DNA of 64,000 nucleotides from Betaproteobacteria bacterium (GTDB taxonomy: Bacteria > Pseudomonadota > Gammaproteobacteria > Burkholderiales > Ga0077523): the NCBI GenBank assembly GCA_016125475.1, contig WGLR01000014.1:62001-126000 (forward strand). Reading direction: 5' to 3'. Below are positions 47,973-55,319 of this stretch, one piece after another (position 1 is the first letter of the stretch; the number at the start of each line of letters is the position of its first letter). The notes under the pieces were generated by a model. The model worked only from the letters and a program-made list of their open reading frames with translations. It ran no database searches and was not told the DNA's origin. The position numbers and the translations under genes were made by a program.

Positions 47973-48421
47973 AGCGAGAAGGTCTCGAGCCCGGGCGGCA
48001 ACCCGCCCGATTCCGAATCGAGCCGAGCGATCTGCGCCTCCCACGCCGCGCTGTCCCAGATCTCGAAGTGCGAGCCCTGGCCGGCCATCATCACCTGGCG
48101 ATCCAGCGACGCGAACTTGCGCAGCGCGGGCGAGATCAGCAGCCGCCCCGCGGTGTCGAGTTCCGCTTCGTCCGCATAACCGAGCAGCATCCGCTTCCAG
48201 AGACTCGCCTGCGGATCGAAGCTCGAGAACGCCATCACCCTGGCGCGAATGGGCTCCCACGCCTGGGCCGGATACAGCAGAAGGCAGCGGTGCGGATGTG
48301 CCGTTAGTACTAACTTACGGCCGGGACTCGACTGGAGGCCGTCCCGATGCCGCGTCGGGATGGCGAGCCGCCCCTTCGCATCGAGACTGAGTTCCGAAGC
48401 CCCCTGAAATACCGGATCCAT
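47969..48421 (-). CDS. mraZ: Transcriptional regulator MraZ
   Basis: MraZ is an AbrB-like ring-forming DNA-binding protein that represses the dcw operon. The 150-residue sequence has two SpoVT/AbrB-type units: [19 protein letters not shown] and [25 protein letters not shown] lies 4 nt before the ATG. It is the first gene of the cluster and its own operator lies 20-54 bp upstream. Confidence 0.97.
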   Translation of the reverse strand: MDPVFQGASELSLDAKGRLAIPTRHRDGLQSSPGRKLVLTAHPHRCLLLYPAQAWEPIRARVMAFSSFDPQASLWKRMLLGYADEAELDTAGRLLISPALRKFASLDRQVMMAGQGSHFEIWDSAAWEAQIARLDSESGGLPPGLETFSL

Positions 48422-48440
48422 TCTGCCTTCGCATCCAAAA

Positions 48441-48475
48441 GCCCAAAAATCCCCACTTTTTCCAACTTTTCCCCA
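48441..48475 (-). promoter_or_regulatory. MraZ operator, four TGGGN-type repeats at 10-bp spacing
   Basis: Read on the minus strand, the units are TGGGG (48475-48471), TTGGA (48465-48461), TGGGG (48455-48451) and TGGGC (48445-48441), each separated by exactly 5 bp. This is the spacing reported for MraZ boxes. The first unit shares a base with the -10 element, so bound MraZ would block RNA polymerase. Confidence 0.85.
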
Positions 48476-48503
48476 CTGTATTGCAAAGAATCGGCAGGGT
48501 CAA
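48475..48503 (-). promoter_or_regulatory. dcw operon promoter (sigma-70 type)
   Basis: On the minus strand TTGACC (48503-48498) and TACAGT (48480-48475) are separated by 17 bp. Transcription would begin near 48468, giving a leader of about 47 nt before mraZ. Confidence 0.8.
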
Positions 48504-48664
48504 GGACAAGTTGAGAAGATTTCCAAGGCGGGACAAAGACTTAAGGACAGAACCTCAAAACTGGCTGGAGGTTCTTACAGTTGATCTAAAAATCATGAAG
48601 TTGAGGGACAAACCTGAAGCAATTTGTCACAGACGGGGCACGAAGGAGATGATCCTGCGGATCG
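48504..48664. other. Non-coding stretch upstream of the dcw promoter
   Basis: This segment is less GC-rich than its surroundings and has short A/T runs. It carries no gene I can support. It separates the rnpB terminator region from the dcw promoter and may contain upstream promoter elements. Confidence 0.5.
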
Positions 48665-48697
48665 GGAAAGCGGGTCGCGCGTAGAAGGCGCGCCCGA
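48665..48697 (-). terminator. Probable rnpB terminator
   Basis: CGGG-T-CGCGC (48671-48680) pairs with GCGCGCCCG (48688-48696) with one bulged T. CTTTCCC follows on the minus strand. The T-run is short, so the call rests mainly on position just after rnpB. Confidence 0.45.
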
Positions 48698-48707
48698 TGC
48701 GGGAAGG

Positions 48708-49157
<450 letters not shown>

Positions 49158-49163
49158 CCCCGG

Positions 49164-49169
49164 ATTATC
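49164..49169 (-). promoter_or_regulatory. rnpB promoter -10 element
   Basis: GATAAT on the minus strand lies 6 bp upstream of the predicted RNA 5' end, the right distance for a -10 box. The matching -35 is poor (TGGCCC at 17 bp). Confidence 0.5.
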
Positions 49170-49425
49170 GCCCGCCCGCCACGATCGGGCCAGTCGCCCG
49201 GAGCATGATCCGCGATACAGGCAGACGCCCTGCAGACCGGGACGCCCCGCCGTACACGCCCTGCCCCAGCGGCTATACTGCGGCCGGCCGCGCGCCTCCC
49301 CGGCGCGCGACGGAAACCGTTCACCGTCACCGGGCGCCCGACGCGGCGCGAGCCGGCGCGAATGGCCGACGCCGCGATCGCGAGGCCGCTTCGAGACACC
49401 CTGAACGTCCTCCAGAGGAGAATGA

Positions 49426-50292
49426 ATGGCTCAGGAAACGCAAAGCATGGCCCTGTTCTGCGACTTCGAAAACGTCGCGCTCGGGGTACGCGACGCGAAA
49501 TACGAGAAGTTCGACATCAAGAAGATTCTCGAGCGCCTGCTGCTGAAGGGCAGCATCGTGGTGAAGAAGGCCTACTGCGACTGGGAACGCTACAAGACGT
49601 TCAAGGCCCCGATGCACGAGGCGTCTTTCGAACTCATCGAGATCCCGCACGTGCGCCAGTCGGGCAAGAACTCGGCGGACATCCGCATGGTCGTCGACGC
49701 ACTGGACCTGTGCTACACCAAGTCCCACGTGGACACGTTCGTGCTGATCACCGGAGACTCCGATTTCTCGCCGCTCGTTTCCAAGCTGCGCGAGAACAAC
49801 AAGACCGTGATCGGCGTCGGCGTCAAGAAGTCCACTTCGGACCTTCTCATCGCCAATTGCGACGAGTTCATCTACTACGACGACCTCGTGCGCGAAAAAC
49901 CCAAGAAGCAGACGAACAAGCGCAAGACGAGCACCAAGGCGGGCGCGAAGGCGGAATCGTCCGAGGCGACGGAAGCCACGCCGGAGTCCGCACCGGCTGC
50001 CGAGCAGGACACGCACGTCAGGACGGAAGAGGAGAAGAAGCAGGAGGCGCTCGATCTGGTCATGGAGACCGTCGAGGCGCTCGCCACGGAGCGGGGTGCG
50101 GAGGAGAAGATCTGGGGTTCCATGGTCAAGCAGGCGCTCAAGCGGCGCCGGCCCGGATTCAACGAGAGTTACTACGGGTTCGGTTCGTTCTCGCGACTGC
50201 TCGAGGAGGCCGGAGCCAGGAAGCTCCTCGAACTGGAACACGACGAGAAGTCGGGCGGACTCATCATCAGGAGCTTCAACCCGGACTGGTGA
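49426..50292 (+). CDS. NYN-domain ribonuclease-like protein with C-terminal LOTUS domain
   Basis: The 288-residue protein begins with a NYN (PIN-like) nuclease domain, residues 8-155. Acidic metal ligands are visible in ALFCDFENVALG, KNSADIRMVVDALDL and LITGDSDFSPLVSKL. A charged low-complexity linker (residues 160-205) follows, then an OST-HTH/LOTUS domain (residues 215-285, with IWGSMVKQALKRRRPGFNES and YYGFGSFSRLLEEAG). Such NYN-LOTUS proteins are thought to process or bind structured RNA, including G-quadruplexes for LOTUS domains. AGAGGAG precedes the ATG at 49426. It diverges from rnpB across 270 bp. Confidence 0.9.
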   Translation: MAQETQSMALFCDFENVALGVRDAKYEKFDIKKILERLLLKGSIVVKKAYCDWERYKTFKAPMHEASFELIEIPHVRQSGKNSADIRMVVDALDLCYTKSHVDTFVLITGDSDFSPLVSKLRENNKTVIGVGVKKSTSDLLIANCDEFIYYDDLVREKPKKQTNKRKTSTKAGAKAESSEATEATPESAPAAEQDTHVRTEEEKKQEALDLVMETVEALATERGAEEKIWGSMVKQALKRRRPGFNESYYGFGSFSRLLEEAGARKLLELEHDEKSGGLIIRSFNPDW

Positions 50293-50317
50293 GAACGGCC
50301 CCGACGCGGCGGCCGGG

Positions 50318-51109
50318 TCAGGGCCGGCGCGCGACGCAGGACACCCAGGCCTGCGCCCAGATTCCGAGCGGATCGTCCTGCAGGGCGGACATGGTCTGCG
50401 CGTGCTCCGGCATGCCGTCCCGCTCGAACTGATCCGCCATCACCTCGCAGATGGCCGCGAGCGGATCGTAGTTCTCGAAGCGCGCGCTCATCCTCGCATC
50501 GACGAAGCCGGCCTCCGTCAGGACCGTCGCCAGCTTGCGCCCGATGCCGGGGTCACCACCGTTCCGGCGCTGCCCGGCGCAGTAAGCGTCGAGCGCGGCC
50601 CGGCGCGCCGGCGTGTCGGGGGCGACGATGAATGCCTCCCAGTCCGGTGTCGCGATGCCGATCAGGCCACCGGGACGCAGCACGCGCCGGCACTCGCGCG
50701 CCGCTTCGACGGGCCGGGACAGGTGTTCGAAGAGCGCGTGCGAGAACACCGCATCGAACGTTGCGTCCGCGAAGGGCAGGTCGTAGATGCTCGCCTCCCG
50801 GAATTCCGCATTGTCGACGCCTTCCTCCTCGGCGCTCCGCCGGGCGAATTCGATCTGGCCGGCATCCCTGTCGATCGCGACGACCCGCCCGGGCGAGATG
50901 CGCCTCGCGATCCCCAGCGTGATGCCGCCGGGGCCGCACCCGCAATCGAGCACGGTCATGCCGGACTCGAGGCGCGACGAGAAGAACGCACCGTGCGAGG
51001 CAAGCGTCCTGCGCAACAGGAAACGCAGTGCGGCATTGCTGTAGCCGAGCGTGTAACGCTCGGGGACATCGCTTGCTGGCGGCCCTGCCCGCGTCGTCAT
51101 TCCCGTCAC
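50318..51109 (-). CDS. Class I SAM-dependent methyltransferase
   Basis: The 263-residue protein has the Rossmann SAM motif I VLDCGCGPGGITLGIARRI (about residue 52), motif II VVAIDRDAGQIEFARR, and the acidic pocket ASIYDLPFADATFDAVFSHAL. A LRPGGLIGIATPDW post-motif follows, as in the UbiE/COQ5-like Methyltransf_11/25 family. The substrate is unknown. It is translationally coupled to the aldolase gene by an ATGA overlap, an odd pairing that suggests a role in the same pathway. Confidence 0.85.
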   Translation of the reverse strand: MTGMTTRAGPPASDVPERYTLGYSNAALRFLLRRTLASHGAFFSSRLESGMTVLDCGCGPGGITLGIARRISPGRVVAIDRDAGQIEFARRSAEEEGVDNAEFREASIYDLPFADATFDAVFSHALFEHLSRPVEAARECRRVLRPGGLIGIATPDWEAFIVAPDTPARRAALDAYCAGQRRNGGDPGIGRKLATVLTEAGFVDARMSARFENYDPLAAICEVMADQFERDGMPEHAQTMSALQDDPLGIWAQAWVSCVARRP

Positions 51110-51888
51110 CCGTTCCCGCCAAGATCGCCCAGAACGCCGAGCTGCGACCGCAGTGCGGACTGCAGGAGGTGCACGTCCACACCGGCGGCGAACAGCCGGA
51201 ACCCCCTGGCCCAGTACTCACGACTCCATGCCTCGCTCGCCGTCATCACCGCGAGCACCTTTCCGTGCCTGTGCGCGGCCTCGACCATCCGCCCGACCGC
51301 CGCGACGTACCTCGGATGGTCGAACCTTGCAGGGATGCCGAGAAAGTTCGTGAGATCGAAATGCCCGAGCCAGAGCACGTCCACGCCCGGCACGGCCGCG
51401 ATCGCGTCGATGTTCTCGATGCCCTCCGCGGTCTCGATGAGGCACATGACGAGCGTCCTGCGGTTGGCGATCCGGATGATCTCCTCGACGTCACCGCCTT
51501 CGTAGTCGTCCGCCGCAAAACCGAACGCGGCGCCGCGACGTCCCTCCGGCGGGTAGCGCGTGCAGGAGACAATGTGTTCGGCCTCCTCTGCGGAGCCGAC
51601 CATCGGCACCATTACCCCCATCACGCCCGCATCCAGTGCACGGGCGATGTGCGTGTAGCCGGAGGACGGCACGCGCGCCATGGGCACGAGCCCGATTCCG
51701 CGACACAGCGCGGCCTGCCCCTTGATCTGGTCGAAGGTGGCCGCGTTGTGTTCCATGTCGAGCAGCAGGAACTCCGCGCCGGCAGCCTTCACGATCTGGG
51801 GCAGCCCCGGAACCAGGAACTCCCAGCCGAACGTGCCGGCAACGGTTTCTCCACGGAGCAGCCTTTCCTTGACGGGGTTGTCACGCAT
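51106..51888 (-). CDS. HpcH/HpaI-family class II aldolase
   Basis: The 260-residue protein is a metal-dependent pyruvate aldolase of the HpcH/HpaI type. Markers are FGWEFLVPGLPQIVKAAGAE, LLLDMEHNAATFDQI, VMVPMVGSAEEAEHIVSCTRY, the PPEGRRGAAFG Arg loop and IETAEGIENIDAIAAVPGVDVLWLG. Such enzymes cleave 2-keto-3-deoxy acids or 4-hydroxy-2-ketoacids to pyruvate and an aldehyde. I prefer ATG 51888, with GAGGAGG 7 nt upstream, over ATG 51894. It follows the dehydrogenase gene by 15 bp. Confidence 0.88.
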   Translation of the reverse strand: MRDNPVKERLLRGETVAGTFGWEFLVPGLPQIVKAAGAEFLLLDMEHNAATFDQIKGQAALCRGIGLVPMARVPSSGYTHIARALDAGVMGVMVPMVGSAEEAEHIVSCTRYPPEGRRGAAFGFAADDYEGGDVEEIIRIANRRTLVMCLIETAEGIENIDAIAAVPGVDVLWLGHFDLTNFLGIPARFDHPRYVAAVGRMVEAAHRHGKVLAVMTASEAWSREYWARGFRLFAAGVDVHLLQSALRSQLGVLGDLGGNG

Positions 51889-51903
51889 CTGCATTCCTCC
51901 TCG

Positions 51904-52929
51904 TCACGCGTGGAGCCTGCCGGCCCACGCGGCCTGCGACAGCACCTCGGCATTCACGATGGTGCGCGGCTTTCGCCCCCTCGCGAGATCGACCGCGGCC
52001 TGGAACGCTCCCTCGCCGAGCATGCGCATGCACTCGTCCGTGTGGCAGATCGCGTGCGGCGCGACGATCACGTTGTCGAAGGACAGCAGCGGATTGTCGA
52101 CGGGAGTGGGCTCCTGCTCGAAGACGTCGATGGCGGCACCCGCGATCACGTTGCCGCGCAGCGCGTTGACGAGCGCAGCTTCCTGCACGACGGGGCCGCG
52201 CGACGTGTTGATGAAGTACGCGGTGGGCTTCATGAGGGCAAATTCCTTCGCTCCCATCAGTCCCTTCGTCCGGTCGTCGAGCAGACAGTTCACGGACACG
52301 AAATCCGCACTGCGCAGAAGCGTTTCCAGATCCGTCATCGTGACGCCGAGATCGTTCACGGCCGACTGGGGAACCGCCGGGTCGCAGCCCAGCAGCTTCA
52401 GGTCGAAAGCCCGGGCGAGTCGGAGCACCTCCTTCCCGATGTTGCCCACTCCGATCACGCCGAGCGTGCGGCCCATGAGCCCCATGCCGAGGAAATCCCC
52501 CTTCTCCGTCCACCGGCCGTCGCGCACAAGACGATCCTTCAGCACCAGGCGATGCGCGAGTGCGAGCACGTACAGCATGACGGACGCCGCCACGGGGCGC
52601 CGCACGCCGTCGGGCGTGATGGTGAGCAGCACGCCGTGGTCGACGCATGCCTGCACGTCGATGTTGTCGTAGCCGACACCGAAACGCGCGACGAGCCTGA
52701 GCTTCCGGCCCGTGCCCTCCAGCGTCTGGCGGGTGGCCTTTTCCGACATGAGGCACAGCGCATCGTAGGTGGCCGCGTGCTGCGGCGTGAGCTCGCGGAC
52801 CTTCTCGGGCAGGAACTCCCACTGCACCGACGGGTGATCCAGCACCTTGAAGGCTTCCTCGCCGAAAATCGTTCCTCCATCCGCCGTGATCACGTCACGC
52901 GAGATACCGACGCGGAATCTGTCTGCCAT
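51904..52929 (-). CDS. D-isomer-specific 2-hydroxyacid dehydrogenase
   Basis: The 341-residue NAD-dependent enzyme has the dinucleotide motif LGVIGVGNIGKEVLRLARAF and the catalytic triad of the family: Arg in FINTSRGPVVQEAALV, Glu in AAIDVFEQEPTPVDNP and His in NVIVAPHAICHTDEC. It interconverts a 2-keto acid and a D-2-hydroxy acid. ATG 52929 has GGAGG 7 nt upstream and is preferred over the GTG at 52932. Its place upstream of the aldolase suggests they act on one pathway. Confidence 0.9.
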   Translation of the reverse strand: MADRFRVGISRDVITADGGTIFGEEAFKVLDHPSVQWEFLPEKVRELTPQHAATYDALCLMSEKATRQTLEGTGRKLRLVARFGVGYDNIDVQACVDHGVLLTITPDGVRRPVAASVMLYVLALAHRLVLKDRLVRDGRWTEKGDFLGMGLMGRTLGVIGVGNIGKEVLRLARAFDLKLLGCDPAVPQSAVNDLGVTMTDLETLLRSADFVSVNCLLDDRTKGLMGAKEFALMKPTAYFINTSRGPVVQEAALVNALRGNVIAGAAIDVFEQEPTPVDNPLLSFDNVIVAPHAICHTDECMRMLGEGAFQAAVDLARGRKPRTIVNAEVLSQAAWAGRLHA

Positions 52930-53517
52930 CACGCCACCTCCAGTTCGTTGTGTCCGTCAGGCGCCCGAGGCCTGCCCTGCTGCTCGCTGCGGCCGGATCG
53001 CAGGAGCGTAGAGACGACGGCAGGGATCCGCGTCTACGCCTCGCGACCCGAAGGCCGAATCGTCACCGTGGCGAATCGGCGTCGAGCGATGATCGCCTTG
53101 CCGTCGATCCCCCTTCGGGATCGACCACTGCCCCGGGCTGCCCGGCTCCTGCGTCGACCGGCACGACACCGTGACCCGACGCAGTCGATCCGCAATCGAT
53201 TCCGGGGTCGGATCCCCATGCCTGACCATGGGGCCCCTCCTCCGCCCTGCATCGACTCCCTCGCCGGGTGGCTCACATCGCCGCCTCCGCCACCTGCTTC
53301 CCACTCGCGCCGGCCTCGAGTCGGCGTCAGGCGATGATCGCCTTGCCGTCGATCCCCCTCCGGGATCGACCACTGCCTCAGGCTGCCCGGCTCCTGCGTC
53401 GACCGGGACGACACCGTGACCCGACGCAGTCGATCCGCAATCGATTCCGGGGTCGGATCCCCATGCCTGACCATGGGGCCCCTCCTCCGCCCTGCATCGA
53501 CTCCCTCGCCGAGTAAC
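52930..53517. other. 588-base intergenic region filled largely by a duplicated repeat
   Basis: No gene is supported. Frames on both strands exist because the repeat is GC-rich. Two 214-bp direct copies occupy 53072-53285 and 53317-53530 and are listed separately. The remaining 52930-53071 carries no recognisable motif beyond the dehydrogenase ribosome-binding site. Confidence 0.7.
53072..53285. repeat. Direct repeat copy 1 (unit offset 245 bp)
   Basis: This copy matches 53317-53530 with about ten mismatches. The block from ACGACACCGTG to CCCTCGCCG (about 115 bp) is identical in both. It contains two perfect hairpins: GTCGATCCC-5-GGGATCGAC (53103-53125) and CCCCATG-6-CATGGGG (53214-53233). 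Confidence 0.92.
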
Positions 53518-53530
53518 TCACATCGCCGCC
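53317..53530. repeat. Direct repeat copy 2, running into the end of the SDR gene
   Basis: This second copy has the same two hairpins as copy 1; the mismatch in the first hairpin is confined to its loop (CCTCC for CCTTC), so the stem is kept. Its last 13 bases are the final codons and stop of the SDR gene on the minus strand. Confidence 0.92.
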
Positions 53531-54273
53531 GTGAACCCTCCGTCGACGGTCAGCACGTGTCCGTTCACGAACGCGGCCTCGTCCGAGGCGAGGAACACGC
53601 ACGCCGGCCCGAGTTCCTCCGGCTTGCCCCAGCGGCCCGCGGGTGTCCGTCCGCATACCCAGCCGTTGAAATCGCTGTTCTCGACGAGCGCGGTGTTCAT
53701 CTCGGTCGCGAAGTAGCCCGGCGCGATCGCGTTCACGGTGATCTCGTGCTGCGCGAGTTCGACCGCGAGCTCGCGCGCGAGCGCGTGCACCGCTCCCTTG
53801 GACGCGATGTAGGCGGAAATCGTCGGTCGCGCGGCGAAAGCCGTGATCGAGCCCGTGACGATGATACGTCCATGTCGCGCGGGGACCATGAGCCGCGCGG
53901 ATTCGCGTGCGAGCATCCAGACGGCAGTCAGATTGGTGTCCAGCACGCGCCGGAAATCGGCCGTCTCGAAATCCCGGATCGCCCGACGGTGCTGGATGCC
54001 TGCGTTCAGCACGGCGATGTCGAGGCGGCCGTGACGCCGACCGATGTCCGCCACGGCCTTCGCGACGGCCGCCTCGTCGGTCACGTCGAATGGAGCGATC
54101 TCGGCCTTCACGCCACGCGCGGCAAGCACGGCCCGCTTGGCCTCGAGCGCACCGGCATCGCGCGCATTCAGCACGACCGTCGCGCCGGCCTGCGCGAGCG
54201 AATGAGCCATCGCCCACCCGAGGCCCCGCGATGCGCCGGTCACGAGAGCAATCTTTCCGGTCAGGTCGAACAT
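53518..54273 (-). CDS. Short-chain dehydrogenase (gluconate 5-dehydrogenase-like)
   Basis: The 251-residue SDR has the cofactor motif VTGASRGLGWAMAHSLAQAG, the NAG motif LDIAVLNAGIQHRR, and catalytic Ser in VTGSITAFAARP with Tyr and Lys in SAYIASKGAVHALAREL. C-terminal PGYFATEMNTALVENSDFNGW resembles gluconate 5-dehydrogenase, so NADP-dependent oxidation of a sugar acid is likely but unproven. AGGAGGAGG precedes ATG 54273. It is followed by the duplicated repeat. Confidence 0.88.
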   Translation of the reverse strand: MFDLTGKIALVTGASRGLGWAMAHSLAQAGATVVLNARDAGALEAKRAVLAARGVKAEIAPFDVTDEAAVAKAVADIGRRHGRLDIAVLNAGIQHRRAIRDFETADFRRVLDTNLTAVWMLARESARLMVPARHGRIIVTGSITAFAARPTISAYIASKGAVHALARELAVELAQHEITVNAIAPGYFATEMNTALVENSDFNGWVCGRTPAGRWGKPEELGPACVFLASDEAAFVNGHVLTVDGGFTAAM

Positions 54274-54335
54274 TTTCCTCCTCCTGGATCACCGTTACGT
54301 TCGGGCCGTGCGGCACGCTCCGCCGCCGGGTCTCG

Positions 54336-55100
54336 TCAGGGCATGTACTGACCGCCGTTCACCTCGAGGATCTGCCCCGTGACATAGCCGCTCAGCTGCG
54401 GCGACGCCAGATAGAGGAACGCTCCTGCACATTCGTCGGCCGTGCCGATGCGCTTCATCGGAATCGTCGCCTTGAAGCTCTCCAGCAGCTCCGGCGTCGA
54501 GAACCGCTCGTGGAACGGCGTGTGAATCACGCCCGGCGCCACGGCATTCACGCGAATCCCGTCCCCGACGAGTTCCTTCGCGAGGCCGCGGGTCATCGTG
54601 CTCACGAAACCTTTCGACCCGGCGTAGAGAACCGCCCCGGTACCCCCTCCGTGGCGCGCCGCAACGGATGTCACGTTGATGATCGCCCCGCCGCCCTGTC
54701 GCCGCATGCAGGGGACGGCCGCACCGATGCACGCGAGTGCGGACCGCACGTTCAGGTGCAGGACCTGGTCGAAGAGGTCGTCCGTCACGTCACCGATCGG
54801 CACGCGCTGCACGAGCCCCCCGGCGTTGTTGATCAGCACGTCGATCCGGCCGAAGTGCTCCACGGTCCGGGCCACGATGTCGCGGCACGTCTCGCTCACG
54901 CACACGTCGCCCTGGATCGCGACCGCCTCGGCACCGGACGACCGGATCGCCGCCACCACGCCTTCGGCCTCGGTCCGGCTGCTGTTGTAGTGCACCGCCA
55001 CGCGCGCACCGTTCTCGCCGAACGCGCGCGCCGCCGCCGCGCCGATGCCGGTGCTCGCACCCGTGACGAGCACCACCTTGCCTGCCAGATCCTCGATCAT
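54336..55100 (-). CDS. Short-chain dehydrogenase/reductase
   Basis: The 254-residue SDR has VVLVTGASTGIGAAAARAFG, the NNAG motif VLINNAGGLVQRV, catalytic Ser in INVTSVAARHGGG and Tyr/Lys in VLYAGSKGFVSTM. The motif VHYNSSRTEAEGV after the second strand suggests NADP preference. ATG 55100 has GGGAGG 4 nt upstream. It heads the leftward set of five enzyme genes and diverges from the cyclase gene. Confidence 0.9.
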   Translation of the reverse strand: MIEDLAGKVVLVTGASTGIGAAAARAFGENGARVAVHYNSSRTEAEGVVAAIRSSGAEAVAIQGDVCVSETCRDIVARTVEHFGRIDVLINNAGGLVQRVPIGDVTDDLFDQVLHLNVRSALACIGAAVPCMRRQGGGAIINVTSVAARHGGGTGAVLYAGSKGFVSTMTRGLAKELVGDGIRVNAVAPGVIHTPFHERFSTPELLESFKATIPMKRIGTADECAGAFLYLASPQLSGYVTGQILEVNGGQYMP

Positions 55101-55319
55101 GTCACCTCCCGCTCGGGATTGTCGTCCGCGCGATGCGATCGCGCGCTGGTCCCGTGGGATGGTATAACACGCAGGGCGGCGAGCCGAGGGTGCGGCGGCA
55201 CGGCCGGTTCTCGCCTCGATCGGTGACGCTTCAGCAGACATCCCGTCTGCGCCGGGCGAGCGTCCCGCCGTGGCCGGCACCACTGCCGGTCACGGCAACG
55301 AGACCCGAAGAGGGAAGGA

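Noticed and set aside
53034-53474. Minus-strand frame over the direct repeats
   Set aside because: The frame repeats itself because the DNA is duplicated, with no recognisable domain; treated as non-coding.
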